A DNA stretch of 64,000 bases, from NCBI GenBank assembly GCA_036226585.1, contig CP108997.1, positions 3,844,001 to 3,908,000 on the forward strand, written 5' to 3'. Positions within the stretch are counted from its first letter, which is position 1; each line of letters starts with the position of its first letter. Below the pieces are notes generated by a model that was given only the letters and a program-made list of their open reading frames with translations, had not been told where the DNA came from and did not search any database. The DNA comes from Streptomyces sp. NBC_00708 (lineage in GTDB: Bacteria; Actinomycetota; Actinomycetes; Streptomycetales; Streptomycetaceae). Below are positions 34,876-44,236 of this stretch, one piece after another. Made by a program: the position numbers and the translations under genes.

Positions 34876-35762
34876 GCCGCCACCGCCTGACGGCTCGTCG
34901 CGCTCGGTGTGAGCAGCGTGGGGGCCTCCGGGGAGCGGAGGTGGGCCAGCAGCAGCTCCTCCAGGGAGGGTTCGGTTCTGTCCCAGGCCGGGTCGACCGG
35001 GCCCTCCGGGCGGACCAGGGCGGTCAGGGTGCGGCCCGTGGTGCGGGATTCGACCACCGTGTGCGGGGCCAGGTCGCGGACCGGGCCCGTGAGGAGGGCG
35101 TGGGCGGCGATGAGGTCGTCCGTCTCGCCGCCGAGGCGGACGCGGCCGCCGTCGACGAGGAGCAGGTGGTCGCAGGCGCCCTCCAGTTCGCCGAGGATGT
35201 GCGAGGACATCACGATGGTGGTCCGGTGCTCGGCGGCCTCGGCCATCAGGGCGCCCATCAGCTGGTGGCGGGCGAGGGGATCGAGGTCGGCCATCGGCTC
35301 GTCGAGCAGCAGCAGTTCGGCCCGCTTGCCGAGCGCGAGGGCCAGGGCGAGCCGGGTGCGCTGCCCGCCGGACAGCTCGCGGACCTTCGCGTCGGACGGC
35401 AGCGGTCCGGCGATGCGCTCGGCGGCGTCCCGGTCCCAGGAGCCGGGGTTCAGTTCGGCCCCCGCCCACAGCGTCCCGGCGACCGTCAGCCCCGGGTACA
35501 GCGGCTTGTCCTGGGCCACGTACGCCATCCGGGCACGGGTCTCGCCGGGCGCCGAGCCCAGGACCCGGATCGTTCCCTCGGCCGGCCGCAGCAGGCCCGC
35601 CGCCAGGGCGAGCAGGGTGGACTTGCCGGCGCCGTTGGGGCCGACGAGCGCGCAGACCGCGCCGGCCGGGAGCCGGAACGCGCAGTCGCGCAGCGCCCAG
35701 CCGCCCCGCCTGCCCCGGTATCTCATGCCGAGGCCGTCGGCCTCCAGCGCTGTTCCTGTCAT
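34872..35762 (-). CDS. ABC transporter ATPase (YtrB-like)
   Basis: A 296-residue ABC ATPase. Walker A GPNGAGKST near 41-49, signature LSGGQRTRLALAL, Walker B LLLLDEPMADLDPL and H-loop VMSSHILGEL are intact, and the fold is that of exporters of the CcmA/YtrB class. The last 60 residues form a C-terminal regulatory extension. ATG at 35762 overlaps the regulator stop (ATGA). Confidence 0.9.
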   Translation of the reverse strand: MTGTALEADGLGMRYRGRRGGWALRDCAFRLPAGAVCALVGPNGAGKSTLLALAAGLLRPAEGTIRVLGSAPGETRARMAYVAQDKPLYPGLTVAGTLWAGAELNPGSWDRDAAERIAGPLPSDAKVRELSGGQRTRLALALALGKRAELLLLDEPMADLDPLARHQLMGALMAEAAEHRTTIVMSSHILGELEGACDHLLLVDGGRVRLGGETDDLIAAHALLTGPVRDLAPHTVVESRTTGRTLTALVRPEGPVDPAWDRTEPSLEELLLAHLRSPEAPTLLTPSATSRQAVAA

Positions 35763-36169
35763 CGGTCCTGGTCCCCCTCGAAGGTGCTGTCCAGTACGGC
35801 GGTGAAGAGCGCGCTCACGTCGTCCCGGTCCAGACCGGCGGCCCGCGCCCGGCCCGCCCAGTCGGCGAGTTCGGCGCGCAGCGGGGAGTCGTCGGCGGCC
35901 GCCGCGCCGCCGAGCGTCCCGGTGACGAAGGTGCCGAGGCCGCGACGGCCCTCGACGAGCCCTTCGCGTTCCAGCTCGCGGTAGGCCTTGAGCACGGTGT
36001 TCGGGTTGATCGCGGTCGCCTCGACCACCTCCCGGGCGGTGGGCAGCCGGTCGCCCGGCTCCAGCAGGCCCAGGCGCAGGGCCTGTTTGGTCTGCTGGAC
36101 GATCTGGAGATACGTGGCGACGCCGCTGCGCCGGTCGATGCGGAACTCGACTGCCGCGGACTCTGCCAT
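35759..36169 (-). CDS. GntR-family regulator, YtrA subfamily
   Basis: A 136-residue one-domain repressor. The winged helix (about 15-80) has YLQIVQQTKQALRLGLLEPG, DRLPTAREVVEATAINPNTV, and then LKAYRELEREGLVEGRRGLG, the YtrA-type recognition region. A short acidic dimerisation tail follows; no ligand domain, as in YtrA. ATG at 36169 with AAAGGGTG close upstream; GTG at 36175 possible. It leads the ABC operon and a palindrome lies 12 nt upstream of the start. Confidence 0.9.
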   Translation of the reverse strand: MAESAAVEFRIDRRSGVATYLQIVQQTKQALRLGLLEPGDRLPTAREVVEATAINPNTVLKAYRELEREGLVEGRRGLGTFVTGTLGGAAAADDSPLRAELADWAGRARAAGLDRDDVSALFTAVLDSTFEGDQDR

Positions 36170-36180
36170 CTTCACCCTTT

Positions 36181-36196
36181 CACTAATTGAGTAGTG
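36181..36196 (-). promoter_or_regulatory. YtrA/GntR operator palindrome
   Basis: CACTAATTGAGTAGTG: arms CACTA and TAGTG around six bases, directly upstream of the regulator gene in an AT-rich island. Position and symmetry suit autorepression of the regulator-ABC operon. Confidence 0.8.
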
Positions 36197-36214
36197 AAAG
36201 AGTGACGTAAGAAA

Positions 36215-36240
36215 GGGGCGGCGTCAAGCGACGCCGCCCC
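36215..36240 (-). terminator. Terminator of mshD
   Basis: GGGGCGGCGTC and GACGCCGCCCC pair perfectly (11 bp) around AAGC, followed on the minus strand by TTTCTTA. It lies 20 nt past the mshD stop. Confidence 0.9.
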
Positions 36241-36259
36241 GGGCCGGGTTGAGGGGAGG

Positions 36260-37198
36260 TCAGGACTCCGTGCGGTACATCAGGTCGACCTCGTGCGTCA
36301 CGAAGCCCATCCGCTCGTACACGGCGAGGGCGGCCGGGTTGTCCGCGTCGACGTAGAGCATCGCGGTCGGCAGGCCCTCGGCGGCCAGGTGGCGCAGGCC
36401 GATCGCGGTGAGGGCCTTGCCGAGGCCGCCGCCCTGGGCGTCGGGCCGGATGCCGACCACGTACACCTCGCCGAGTTGTTCATCGGCGTGCACCTTCGTC
36501 CAGTGGAAGCCGATCAGTTCGGTGGAGCCCGCGCCGTCCTCGCGCTCGGCCAGGAAGAAGCCCTTCGGGTCGAACCAGGGCTCGGCCTTGCGGTCGTCCA
36601 GGTCGCGCTGGGTCAGCGACCCCTGCTCGGGGTGGTGGGCGAAGGCCGCGCTGTTCACCGCGAGCCAGGCGGCGTCGTCCTCGCCCGGGACGAAGGTGCG
36701 CACGCTGACGCCCGGGGGGAGGGCCGGCTCCGCGAGGTTCAGTGGGCTCAACGGGCGGCGCAGCTGCCGCAGTTCGCGGAACAGGGAGAGGCCGAGCACC
36801 TGGGCGAGGTGGCGCGCGGAGGCCTTACCGCCGTGCGCCCAGACCCGCAGTCGCTTCCCGGTGGCGGCGAGCAGCGCGGCCCCGAGCGCGCGGCCGTGTC
36901 CGTGGCCCCGGTGCGCGGGGTGGACGACCAGCTCGGCGGCCGGTGCCTCCACGGGGTCGGTGTCCTCCAGCTGCGCGTACCCGGCGAGCACGCCCCCGGC
37001 GGACAGCAGGAAGTGCCGTACGCCCTCCCGCTCCCCGCCCCGCAGCTGGAGCCGCCCCTGCTCCGACACGGCCTGCCGGCCGTCGGTCCGGGCGGCCTCG
37101 GCGAGCAGGTCGAGCACGGCGGCGGCCTGGTCGGGGGAGAGGGTGTCGAGCGTCTGGATCTCGCGTCCGGGGGCGGGGAGGGGTACGTCTGTCGTCAT
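36260..37198 (-). CDS. mshD: Mycothiol synthase
   Basis: A 312-residue protein of two fused GNAT domains that acetylates Cys-GlcN-Ins to complete mycothiol. The first domain has LVVHPAHRGHGHGRALGAAL with the RGHGHG acetyl-CoA loop; the second has VGIRPDAQGGGLGKALTAIG with QGGGLG, followed by LYVDADNPAALAVYERMGF. The linker GFFLAEREDGAGSTELIGFH is MshD-like. ATG at 37198 is preceded at 7 nt by TACGCT on the minus strand, a leaderless promoter pattern. The upstream frame is not coding. Confidence 0.95.
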   Translation of the reverse strand: MTTDVPLPAPGREIQTLDTLSPDQAAAVLDLLAEAARTDGRQAVSEQGRLQLRGGEREGVRHFLLSAGGVLAGYAQLEDTDPVEAPAAELVVHPAHRGHGHGRALGAALLAATGKRLRVWAHGGKASARHLAQVLGLSLFRELRQLRRPLSPLNLAEPALPPGVSVRTFVPGEDDAAWLAVNSAAFAHHPEQGSLTQRDLDDRKAEPWFDPKGFFLAEREDGAGSTELIGFHWTKVHADEQLGEVYVVGIRPDAQGGGLGKALTAIGLRHLAAEGLPTAMLYVDADNPAALAVYERMGFVTHEVDLMYRTES

Positions 37199-37266
37199 GT
37201 GTACGAGCGTACGGGCCCCTCGAGCGGGGGGCGGGCTTTGCCGGGAACCCCGGTCCGGGGCGCGGG

Positions 37267-37292
37267 GTTCCGTCCTCAATCGCCGGACGGGC
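37267..37292. repeat. Dispersed intergenic repeat, copy 2
   Basis: 26 nt, same as the copy at 29914-29939 except for one base (TCAATCG instead of TCAAGCG). It lies between the divergent mshD and 5'-nucleotidase genes. Confidence 0.85.
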
Positions 37293-37408
37293 CGGCAGGC
37301 ACGCACCGGTCGGCAACCAGTTCGTAACCGTAAACATCTGGTCGCGCTACGCGCGTTGACTCTAGGCTGCGGCTCGAACTTCCACCCGCTGAACTCACAA
37401 GGGGACCG

Positions 37409-39286
37409 ATGTCAGCGACACCGCAGAAGAACCGTGCGTCACGGCGGGTGCTCGCCGCCGCGGCCGGTCTTGCCACCGTGGGTGCGCTGGTCGCCGCCAT
37501 GCCGGCCGACGCCCACGGGCGCGGACACGGGCACGGCCACGACCACGGGCACCACACGCCGGCCCGGACCGTCGACGTACAGCTGCTGTCCTTCAACGAC
37601 CTGCACGGCAACCTGGAGCCGCCGGCCGGCTCGGCCGGTACGGTCACCGAGACGCAGGCCGACGGCACCACGAAGGCGATCCCGGCCGGAGGCGTCGAGT
37701 ACCTCGCCTCGTCGCTGCGCACCGCCCGCAAGGGCCACCCGTACTCGATCACCGCGGCCGGCGGCGACATGGTCGGCGCGAGCCCGCTGCTGTCGGGGCT
37801 CTTCCACGACGAGCCGACCATCGAGGCGCTCAACAAGATCGACCTCGACGTGACGAGCGTCGGTAACCACGAGTTCGACGAGGGCGCCGTCGAGCTGGCC
37901 CGCCTCCAGAACGGCGGCTGCCACCCGGTCGAGGGGTGCTACGAGAAGGGCAAGAAGTTCAAGGGCGCCGACTTCCCGTACCTCGCGGCCAACGTGACGA
38001 GCGAGAAGACCGGCAAGCCGATCCTCAAGCCCTACACGGTGTGGAAGAAGAACGGCGTCAAGATCGGCTTCATCGGGGTGACCCTGGAGGGCACGCCGAA
38101 CATCGTGACGGCCAACGGCGTCAAGGGACTCAAGTTCCACGACGAGGTCGAGACGATCAACAAGTACGCCAAGGAGCTGGACCGCCAGGGCGTGAAGTCG
38201 ATCGTCGCGCTCATCCACGAGGGCGGCGCGCCCGCCTCGGCGTCGTACAACTACGACTGCGACAGCCCCGGCGCCGGTGACGGCATCTCCGGGCCGATCA
38301 CGGACATCGCCAAGGGCATCACGCCGAAGGTGGACGCCCTGGTCACGGGCCACACGCACCAGGCGTACGTCTGCACGATCCCGGACCCGGCGGGCAACCC
38401 GCGCCTGGTCACGTCGGCCGCCTCGTTCGGCCGGCTGTACACGGACACGACGCTCACGTACGACCGCCGCACCGGCGACATCGTGCGTACGGCGGTGAAG
38501 GGGAGCAGCAAGAAGGGCTCGAAGCACCACGGTTCGACGCCTTCGAACCCGGTCTCCGCGAACCACCTCGTCAGCCGGGACCAGAAGCCCGCGAAGGACA
38601 TGACGGACCTGATCGCCCGCTGGAACACGCTCGCGGCCCCGATCTCGAACCGGCCGCAGGGCTACATCTCCGCCGACATCAACGGCCGCGGCTCCACGGC
38701 CCCCGAGAAGCCGCTCGGCGATCTGATCGCCGACGCGCAGCTGGAGGGCCTGGCCCCGGCGGACAAGGGCGGGGCGGTCGTCGCCTTCATGAACCCGGGC
38801 GGCATCCGCGCGGACCTGGTGTACAAGGCGTCCGGCAGTGAGGGCGACGGTGTCGTCACCTACGGCGAGTCGTTCACCGTGCAGCCGTTCACCAACATGA
38901 TGAACGTCGTCGACCTGACCGGCGCGCAGCTCGTCAGCGCCCTCCAGCAGCAGGTCAGCGGCTCCAACGAGGCCAGCCCGAAGATCCTCCAGGTCTCGAA
39001 GGGCCTCACCTACACGCTGGACATGACGAAGTCCGGCGCGGCCCGCGTGGTCACGGACACGATCAAGCTCAACGGTGAGGCGATCGACCCGGGCAAGACG
39101 TACCGCGTCGCGATGAACGAGTTCCTGGCGGGCGGCGGCGACGGCTTCGCGGCGCTCGGTGAGGGCACCAACAAGCTCGTCGGCGCCTCCGACCTGGACC
39201 TGTTCAACGCCTACCTGGCCGCGCACTCCACGGCCTCGGCCCCGCTGGCCCCGCCGGCGACGGACCGGATCACGGTCGTGCAGTAA
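37409..39286 (+). CDS. Secreted 5'-nucleotidase/UshA-like metallophosphoesterase
   Basis: A 625-residue exported phosphatase that releases phosphate from nucleotides. The signal peptide ends near residue 34 (ADA), followed by a His/Gly run HGRGHGHGHDHGHH, which may bind metal at the mature N-terminus. The dimetal site is complete: SFNDLHGN, GGDMVGASPLLSG, GNHEFDEG, IHEGGAP and TGHTHQ. The C-terminal 5-nucleotidase domain shows NPGGIRADLVY, GESFTVQPFTNMMN and AGGGDGFAALGEG. ATG at 37409, with AAGGGG 5 nt upstream. It would supply phosphate to Pit and Pst. Upstream 11-nt repeats (37309-37330) resemble a PHO box only weakly. A perfect terminator follows. Confidence 0.93.
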   Translation: MSATPQKNRASRRVLAAAAGLATVGALVAAMPADAHGRGHGHGHDHGHHTPARTVDVQLLSFNDLHGNLEPPAGSAGTVTETQADGTTKAIPAGGVEYLASSLRTARKGHPYSITAAGGDMVGASPLLSGLFHDEPTIEALNKIDLDVTSVGNHEFDEGAVELARLQNGGCHPVEGCYEKGKKFKGADFPYLAANVTSEKTGKPILKPYTVWKKNGVKIGFIGVTLEGTPNIVTANGVKGLKFHDEVETINKYAKELDRQGVKSIVALIHEGGAPASASYNYDCDSPGAGDGISGPITDIAKGITPKVDALVTGHTHQAYVCTIPDPAGNPRLVTSAASFGRLYTDTTLTYDRRTGDIVRTAVKGSSKKGSKHHGSTPSNPVSANHLVSRDQKPAKDMTDLIARWNTLAAPISNRPQGYISADINGRGSTAPEKPLGDLIADAQLEGLAPADKGGAVVAFMNPGGIRADLVYKASGSEGDGVVTYGESFTVQPFTNMMNVVDLTGAQLVSALQQQVSGSNEASPKILQVSKGLTYTLDMTKSGAARVVTDTIKLNGEAIDPGKTYRVAMNEFLAGGGDGFAALGEGTNKLVGASDLDLFNAYLAAHSTASAPLAPPATDRITVVQ

Positions 39287-39310
39287 TCAGGATGTGAGCG
39301 GAAGCGGAAG

Positions 39311-39352
39311 CGGATGCGCGGGCCGGGGCGGCTGCCCCGGCCCGCGCATCCG
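39311..39352 (+). terminator. Terminator of the 5'-nucleotidase gene
   Basis: A 19-bp perfect stem (CGGATGCGCGGGCCGGGGC, 39311-39329, with 39334-39352) around GGCT, followed by TCGTTTTC. Confidence 0.95.
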
Positions 39353-39465
39353 TCGTTTTCGCGCCGTGTGCGGGTGCGGCGCCCGCGGCCCTGTTCCGTG
39401 CGTGACGTGTACGGGACATAATGCGCGGGCCGGTCCCGACCCCCCACGCAGCCGGAGGCATCCCC

Positions 39466-40368
39466 ATGGGCCAGACGCGTACGCACACCGCGAGCCGCAG
39501 ACACTTCCTGGCCGGGGCGCTGGCCGTCTCCGCCACCGCCCTCGTCGGCGCCGCACCCGCCCGCGCGGCGGCGCCGAAGGCGCTCACCGTCCAGGACTGG
39601 ATGAGCGGCATCGCGGACGGCACCGCGCTCCAGCGCCTCACGATCCCCGGCTCGCACGACTCCGGCGCCCGCTACGGCGGCCCCTGGACGGAGTGCCAGA
39701 ACACCACGATCGCGGAGCAGCTGAACAGCGGGGTGCGCTTCCTCGACGTACGGTGCCGGATCACCGACGGCTCCTTCGCGATCCACCACGGGGCCTCGTA
39801 CCAGAACCTGATGTTCGGTGATGTCCTCGGCGCCTGCTGGGACTTCCTGGTCGGGCGGCCGACCGAGACCGTGCTGATGCGGGTCAAGCAGGAGTACTCG
39901 GAGGAGAGCGACGCGGCGTTCCGGGCGGTTTTCGACGACTACCTCGACGGCAGGGGCTGGCGCCCTCTGTTCCACATCGACAGCGCGCTGCCCACGCTCG
40001 GCGGGGCCCGCGGCAAGGTGGTGCTGCTCGCCGACAACGGCGGGCTGCCCGGGGTGCGGTACGCCGACCCGGCGCTCTTCGACATCCAGGACGACTACAT
40101 GGCGGAGCCGTTCGCCAAGTACCCCAAGATCGAGGCCCAGTTCCGCAGGGCGGCGGCCGAGCCCGGGAAGCTGTTCATGAACTACGTGAGCACGGCCGCC
40201 CTGCTGCCGCCCCGCTGGAACGCGGACCGGCTGAACCCGCAGGTCCACTCGTTCCTCGACTCGGCACAGACGGCCGGCTGGACCGGCCTCGGCATCGTCC
40301 CGCTGGACTTCCCGGCGACGCGGTCGGGGCTGGTGGAGTCCCTGATCCGCCACAACCCGACGGCCTGA
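39466..40368 (+). CDS. Secreted PI-PLC-like phosphodiesterase
   Basis: A 300-residue Tat-exported enzyme (SRRHFLAGALAVSATALVGA, cleavage after ARA) of the bacterial phosphatidylinositol-specific phospholipase C family. The two catalytic histidines are seen in RLTIPGSHDSGARY and SFAIHHGASYQN, with GVRFLDVRCRI between them supplying the Asp/Arg. It should cleave PI or related phosphodiesters without a metal. ATG at 39466 has GGAGGC 6 nt upstream. It ends at a strong hairpin shared with the convergent surface-protein gene. Confidence 0.9.
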   Translation: MGQTRTHTASRRHFLAGALAVSATALVGAAPARAAAPKALTVQDWMSGIADGTALQRLTIPGSHDSGARYGGPWTECQNTTIAEQLNSGVRFLDVRCRITDGSFAIHHGASYQNLMFGDVLGACWDFLVGRPTETVLMRVKQEYSEESDAAFRAVFDDYLDGRGWRPLFHIDSALPTLGGARGKVVLLADNGGLPGVRYADPALFDIQDDYMAEPFAKYPKIEAQFRRAAAEPGKLFMNYVSTAALLPPRWNADRLNPQVHSFLDSAQTAGWTGLGIVPLDFPATRSGLVESLIRHNPTA

Positions 40369-40383
40369 CCCGGCCCCGCAAGG

Positions 40384-40428
40384 GGGAGGGGGCTGCGGAC
40401 CGGTTCGACCGGCCCGCAGCCCCCTCCC
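40384..40428. terminator. Bidirectional terminator between PI-PLC and surface-protein genes
   Basis: GGGAGGGGGCTGCGG (40384-40398) pairs perfectly with CCGCAGCCCCCTCCC (40414-40428); an inner CCGGT/ACCGG stem extends it. TCGTTTCTG follows on the plus strand. Confidence 0.93.
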
Positions 40429-40450
40429 TCGTTTCTGCCTACGCGCTTGC

Positions 40451-41758
40451 TCAGGCCTCCGCGCCGGCCCGGCGGCGGCGGACGACGAGCACGGCCGCGC
40501 CACCGAGGGCCACGGCCGCGGCGCCGGCGATGCCGAGCGGGACGGTGGCGTCGGACGAGCCCGTGGAGGCGAGGCCGCCGCCGGTGGACGCGTCACCGGA
40601 CGCCGAGCCCTGGGCCTGCTGGCCGGAGGTGCCGGTGGAACCCGTCGAACCGGTGGAGCCCGTGTCGCCGGTGGACCCGGTCGTGCCTCCGGTGCCGGAG
40701 CCGCCGGTCGTGCCGGTCCCCGAGCCCGCGGCCTTGACCGTGAAGGCGGTCGTGTCCATGCCGGGGGCGCCGCCGCAGGAGCCGTCCTTGTTGACGTACT
40801 CGGCCGAGGTGAGGACGACGCCGTTGCCGGCCGGAGCCTTGGCGTCGGCGGTGAGCCGGAGCTTGACGTCGGTCTGCGCGCCCGCCTTCAGCGCACCGAG
40901 GCCGATCTGGTGGTCCTTGGGGACGGCGTGCCACTTCGGCGACGCGGCGGTGGACCACTGGAGGTGCATGTACTGGTCGGTGGTCTTGAGGCCGGTCGTG
41001 TCGGTGGTGTGGACGTACGCGTACGTGGTGACCGCGTCGAGGGTCTGCGCGGTGCCGTTCTTCACGCGCAGCGAGAAGGTGGTGCTCGTACCGGCGACGA
41101 CCGACGAGGGCAGGCCGCTCACGGTGGCGCGGAGGTCGGCGGGCACACAGTCCGGACCGCCCTCCTCCTCACGGGCCTTGGCCAGCGCCTCATCGGCGGC
41201 CGTCTTGACGGCGAGCGCGTCGGCCACGGCCTTCTGCAGCACGCTGTAGGCACGGGCGGCGGCGACGCGGGCGTCGTCGGAGGCGGTGGTGGCCTCGGTC
41301 GCCTTGGTCTCGGCGTCGGCCTTGGCGGTGGCCGCGGTGGCGGCCGCCGTCTCGGCGTCGGTGACGGCCTTCTCGGCCTCGGTCCGCTCGGCGTCGGTCG
41401 CCGTGTCGGGCAGCGCGGCGAGCGCCACCTTGGCGTCGGTGACGGCTTGGTCGGCGGCAGTCTTGGCGGCAGCGGCGTCGTCGGCCTTCTTACGGGCGGC
41501 CTTGGCCGCCACGGCGAGGGGCGCCTCGTCGGACAGGGCCGCCTTCAGCACCTCGTAGCCGGCCTTCTGCGCGGCGACGGCCTCGTCGTACGCCTTCTGC
41601 GCCTCGGCGGCGGCCTTCTCCAGCTCCTCGATCGTCGGCTTGGCCTTGGCCTCCGCCGCCGGCTTGGAGTCGGCGAACGCCGGGGTGACGGAGAGGAGCG
41701 CGGCGGGGGTGGTGACGGCGACGGCCACGGCGGTCGCGAGTATGCGGCGAATCTTCAC
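40451..41758 (-). CDS. LAXTG sortase-anchored surface protein with coiled-coil stalk
   Basis: A 435-residue wall protein. Signal peptide [20 protein letters not shown] to ADS (about residue 30); residues 35-200 form an Ala/Lys/Glu-rich coiled coil; a beta-sandwich-like domain follows (about 203-350) with two cysteines; then an STG/GTG-rich wall linker of about 45 residues. At the end comes LASTG, hydrophobic segment VPLGIAGAAAVALGGAAVLV and the basic tail RRRRAG. LAXTG is the motif recognised by class E sortases, which also anchor long chaplins. Start GTG at 41758 with AAGGG upstream. Ligand unknown. Confidence 0.9.
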   Translation of the reverse strand: MKIRRILATAVAVAVTTPAALLSVTPAFADSKPAAEAKAKPTIEELEKAAAEAQKAYDEAVAAQKAGYEVLKAALSDEAPLAVAAKAARKKADDAAAAKTAADQAVTDAKVALAALPDTATDAERTEAEKAVTDAETAAATAATAKADAETKATEATTASDDARVAAARAYSVLQKAVADALAVKTAADEALAKAREEEGGPDCVPADLRATVSGLPSSVVAGTSTTFSLRVKNGTAQTLDAVTTYAYVHTTDTTGLKTTDQYMHLQWSTAASPKWHAVPKDHQIGLGALKAGAQTDVKLRLTADAKAPAGNGVVLTSAEYVNKDGSCGGAPGMDTTAFTVKAAGSGTGTTGGSGTGGTTGSTGDTGSTGSTGSTGTSGQQAQGSASGDASTGGGLASTGSSDATVPLGIAGAAAVALGGAAVLVVRRRRAGAEA

Positions 41759-42020
41759 ATGAGCCCTTGGGGTCGATCCGGAGAAGCGGAGAGTTCTGGG
41801 GACGTGCGCGCCGCGGCGGCTTGTTCACGCGTGCGGCTGTGAAGATCGTATGAGCCCGGTCGGACACGGCGGGGAGATATTTCCGCGGCGCCGCCCGCCC
41901 CGCCCCCGCCGGGCGAGGACAGATATCGCCAAAGAGTGCAGTTGCCCTCGGTTCGGCTGTTTTCCCTGTGTCGAACGTCACGCGGTTCGCTGCGGAGTTC
42001 CGGCGCCCTTCCCTGTCCGG

Positions 42021-43439
42021 CTACTCCTGCGGGGGGTCCGGCGGGGGCTGCGGTGCTCCCGGGAGGGTGATCGACGCTTCGGTGCCGCCGCCCTCGGCCG
42101 GGCTCAGGGTGATGTCGCCGCCCGACTGCTGGACCGTACGGGCCACGATCGACAGGCCGAGGCCCGAGCCGGGGAGCTGGCGGGCCGACGGGGAGCGCCA
42201 GAAGCGTTCGAAGACGTGGGGGAGCTCGTCGGCGGGGATGCCGGGGCCGTGGTCCCGGACCGTGAGCCGGCCCCGGTGCAGCACCACGTCGATCGTGGCG
42301 CCGGACGGGCTGAACTTCACCGCGTTGTCCAGGACGTTGACGATCGCCCGCTCCAGCGCCGCCGGTTCGGCCCGTACGTACCAGGGGGCCAGGTCCTCCG
42401 TGATCGTCAGCTCGGGGCCGCGCAGCCGGGCGCGTCGGAGCGCCGCGCGGGTGATGTCGTGCAGGGCCACCACCTGGAGGGGGCCCGGCTGGGCGGCGTC
42501 CGGGCGGGCCAGTTCCTGGAGGTCGCCGATGAGCGCGGCCAGCTCCGTCATCTGCGCCTTCACCGAGGACATCAGGGCCCTGCGGTCGTCCGGCGGGATC
42601 GCCCGGCCCGTCTCGTCGCTGCGGGCCAGCAGCTCCACGTTGGTGCGGAGCGAGGTGAGCGGGGTGCGCAGCTCGTGGCCGGCGTCCGCGATGAGCTGGG
42701 CCTGCCGGTCGCGGGAGCTGGCGAGCGAGGCGGTCATCGAGTTGAACGACCGGGACAGGCGGGCGATCTCGTCCTCGCCCTCGACCGGGATGCGGACGGT
42801 CAGGTCCTCGGTCCGGGCCACGTGCTCGACGGCCTCGGTCAGTTCGTCGACGGGGCGCAGTCCGGAACGGGCGACCCAGAGACCGGCGGCGCCGGCGCCG
42901 ATGACGCCGATGCCGCTGACGAGGAGGAGGACCCAGGCCAGTTCCTTGAGAGGGTCGTTGACCTGGTCCATCGGCATGGCGACGGACACGGCCACCCCGC
43001 CTGCGCTGTCCCGCGGGGGCGCCGAGGTGTAGACGCGCATTTCGGTGCCGTCCTCGGCGGTGGTGGTGTGGACGGCGTGATCGCGCACGCCGGCGGCGAC
43101 CGCGCGGTCGGCGGTCTGCACGGGGATCGAGGATTTGCCCGGCTGGGTGCAGGGGTCTGTGCCCGTTGCCACGACCAACTGGAGCGTGTACGGGGTCGGG
43201 AGGAAGTGCACGTTGCCCGGCAGGTCGCCGGAACAGCTCAAGCGCAGCAGTTGGAGGTCGTCGTTGCGCGGTTTTACCTGGCTCAGGCTCGTGTCGAGCT
43301 GTTCGGTGAGCCGGTCCCGCGTGGTGACCCAGCACGCCACCGCCACCGCCGCCACCGCCACCGCCACCGCCGTGGCGACGAGCAGGGCCAGCCGGGAGCG
43401 GAGCGGCAGCGCGCGGAACCGGTGGAGCGGGCCCGTCAT
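42021..43439 (-). CDS. Sensor histidine kinase, MprB-like
   Basis: A 472-residue sensor. TM1 about 16-38, an external domain of about 130 residues with three cysteines, TM2 about 166-190, HAMP, HisKA with phospho-His in [15 protein letters not shown] and the HATPase boxes ([23 protein letters not shown]). The neighbours are an OmpR-type regulator and an HtrA-like protease, the same trio as mycobacterial mprA-mprB-pepD, so it probably senses envelope stress. The ATG overlaps the regulator stop. Confidence 0.9.
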   Translation of the reverse strand: MTGPLHRFRALPLRSRLALLVATAVAVAVAAVAVACWVTTRDRLTEQLDTSLSQVKPRNDDLQLLRLSCSGDLPGNVHFLPTPYTLQLVVATGTDPCTQPGKSSIPVQTADRAVAAGVRDHAVHTTTAEDGTEMRVYTSAPPRDSAGGVAVSVAMPMDQVNDPLKELAWVLLLVSGIGVIGAGAAGLWVARSGLRPVDELTEAVEHVARTEDLTVRIPVEGEDEIARLSRSFNSMTASLASSRDRQAQLIADAGHELRTPLTSLRTNVELLARSDETGRAIPPDDRRALMSSVKAQMTELAALIGDLQELARPDAAQPGPLQVVALHDITRAALRRARLRGPELTITEDLAPWYVRAEPAALERAIVNVLDNAVKFSPSGATIDVVLHRGRLTVRDHGPGIPADELPHVFERFWRSPSARQLPGSGLGLSIVARTVQQSGGDITLSPAEGGGTEASITLPGAPQPPPDPPQE

Positions 43440-44164
43440 CCGTCGCCCCCGCCCGAGCGGAGCGCGTAGCCCACGCCCCGGACGGTGTGGACGAGGCGCG
43501 GTTCGCCGCCGGCCTCGGTCTTGCGGCGCAGGTACATCACGTACACGTCCAGCGAGTTGGAGCTCGGTTCGAAGTCGAAGCCCCAGACGGCCTTGAGGAT
43601 CTGTTCGCGGGTCAGGACCTGGCGCGGGTGCGCGAGGAACATCTCCAGGAGGGTGAATTCGGTACGGGTCAGCTCCACGCGCCGGGTGCCGCGCATGACC
43701 TCGCGGGTGGCGAGGTCCATGCGCAGATCGGCGAAGGAGAGCACGTTGTCGTCGGGCACGGGCCCCGCGGCGGCCGCGTACGAGCTGCGGCGCAGCAGTG
43801 CGCGGATGCGGGCGAACAGTTCGTCCAGCTCGAAGGGCTTGACCAGGTAGTCGTCGGCGCCCGCGTCGAGTCCGGTGACGCGGTCGCCGACGGTGTCCCG
43901 GGCCGTGAGCATCAGGATGGGCGTGGTGGTGCCCGTGGAGCGGATGCGGCGGGCGGCGGTCAGGCCGTCCATGCGGGGCATCTGGATGTCCAGGACGATG
44001 AGGTCGGGGGCGTACGACTCCGCCTTGGTGAGCGCGTCGAGACCGTCGACGGCCACCTCGGTGCCGTATCCCTCGAACGCGAGGCTCCGCTGCAGTGCCT
44101 CGCGCACGGCGGGCTCGTCGTCGACGATCAGGATGCGCTGCGGATCGTCATCGGCGGGGCTCAT
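43436..44164 (-). CDS. OmpR-family response regulator, MprA-like
   Basis: A 242-residue regulator: receiver domain with acidic pair DDEP, phosphorylation Asp in [14 protein letters not shown] and Lys in YLVKPFEL; winged helix with [20 protein letters not shown] then [15 protein letters not shown]. It forms one unit with the downstream kinase (ATGA overlap) and lies 72 nt behind the HtrA-like gene. Target promoters likely include that protease gene, by analogy with MprA. Confidence 0.93.
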   Translation of the reverse strand: MSPADDDPQRILIVDDEPAVREALQRSLAFEGYGTEVAVDGLDALTKAESYAPDLIVLDIQMPRMDGLTAARRIRSTGTTTPILMLTARDTVGDRVTGLDAGADDYLVKPFELDELFARIRALLRRSSYAAAAGPVPDDNVLSFADLRMDLATREVMRGTRRVELTRTEFTLLEMFLAHPRQVLTREQILKAVWGFDFEPSSNSLDVYVMYLRRKTEAGGEPRLVHTVRGVGYALRSGGGDG

Positions 44165-44236
44165 CGCTCTCTCGTCCTCTTCTCGTCCGGTACGGGGCCG
44201 GGGCGCGGCGGGCCCCAGTTTCTCAGCCCCGCACGC

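Noticed and set aside
37309..37330. PHO box upstream of the 5'-nucleotidase
   Set aside because: Two 11-nt units (GTCGGCAACCA, GTTCGTAACCG) resemble each other but match GTTCACC poorly; kept only as a weak note.
37439..39226. Open minus-strand frame of 595 codons opposite the 5'-nucleotidase
   Set aside because: Arg/Val/Asp-rich translation without motifs, antisense of a clear gene.
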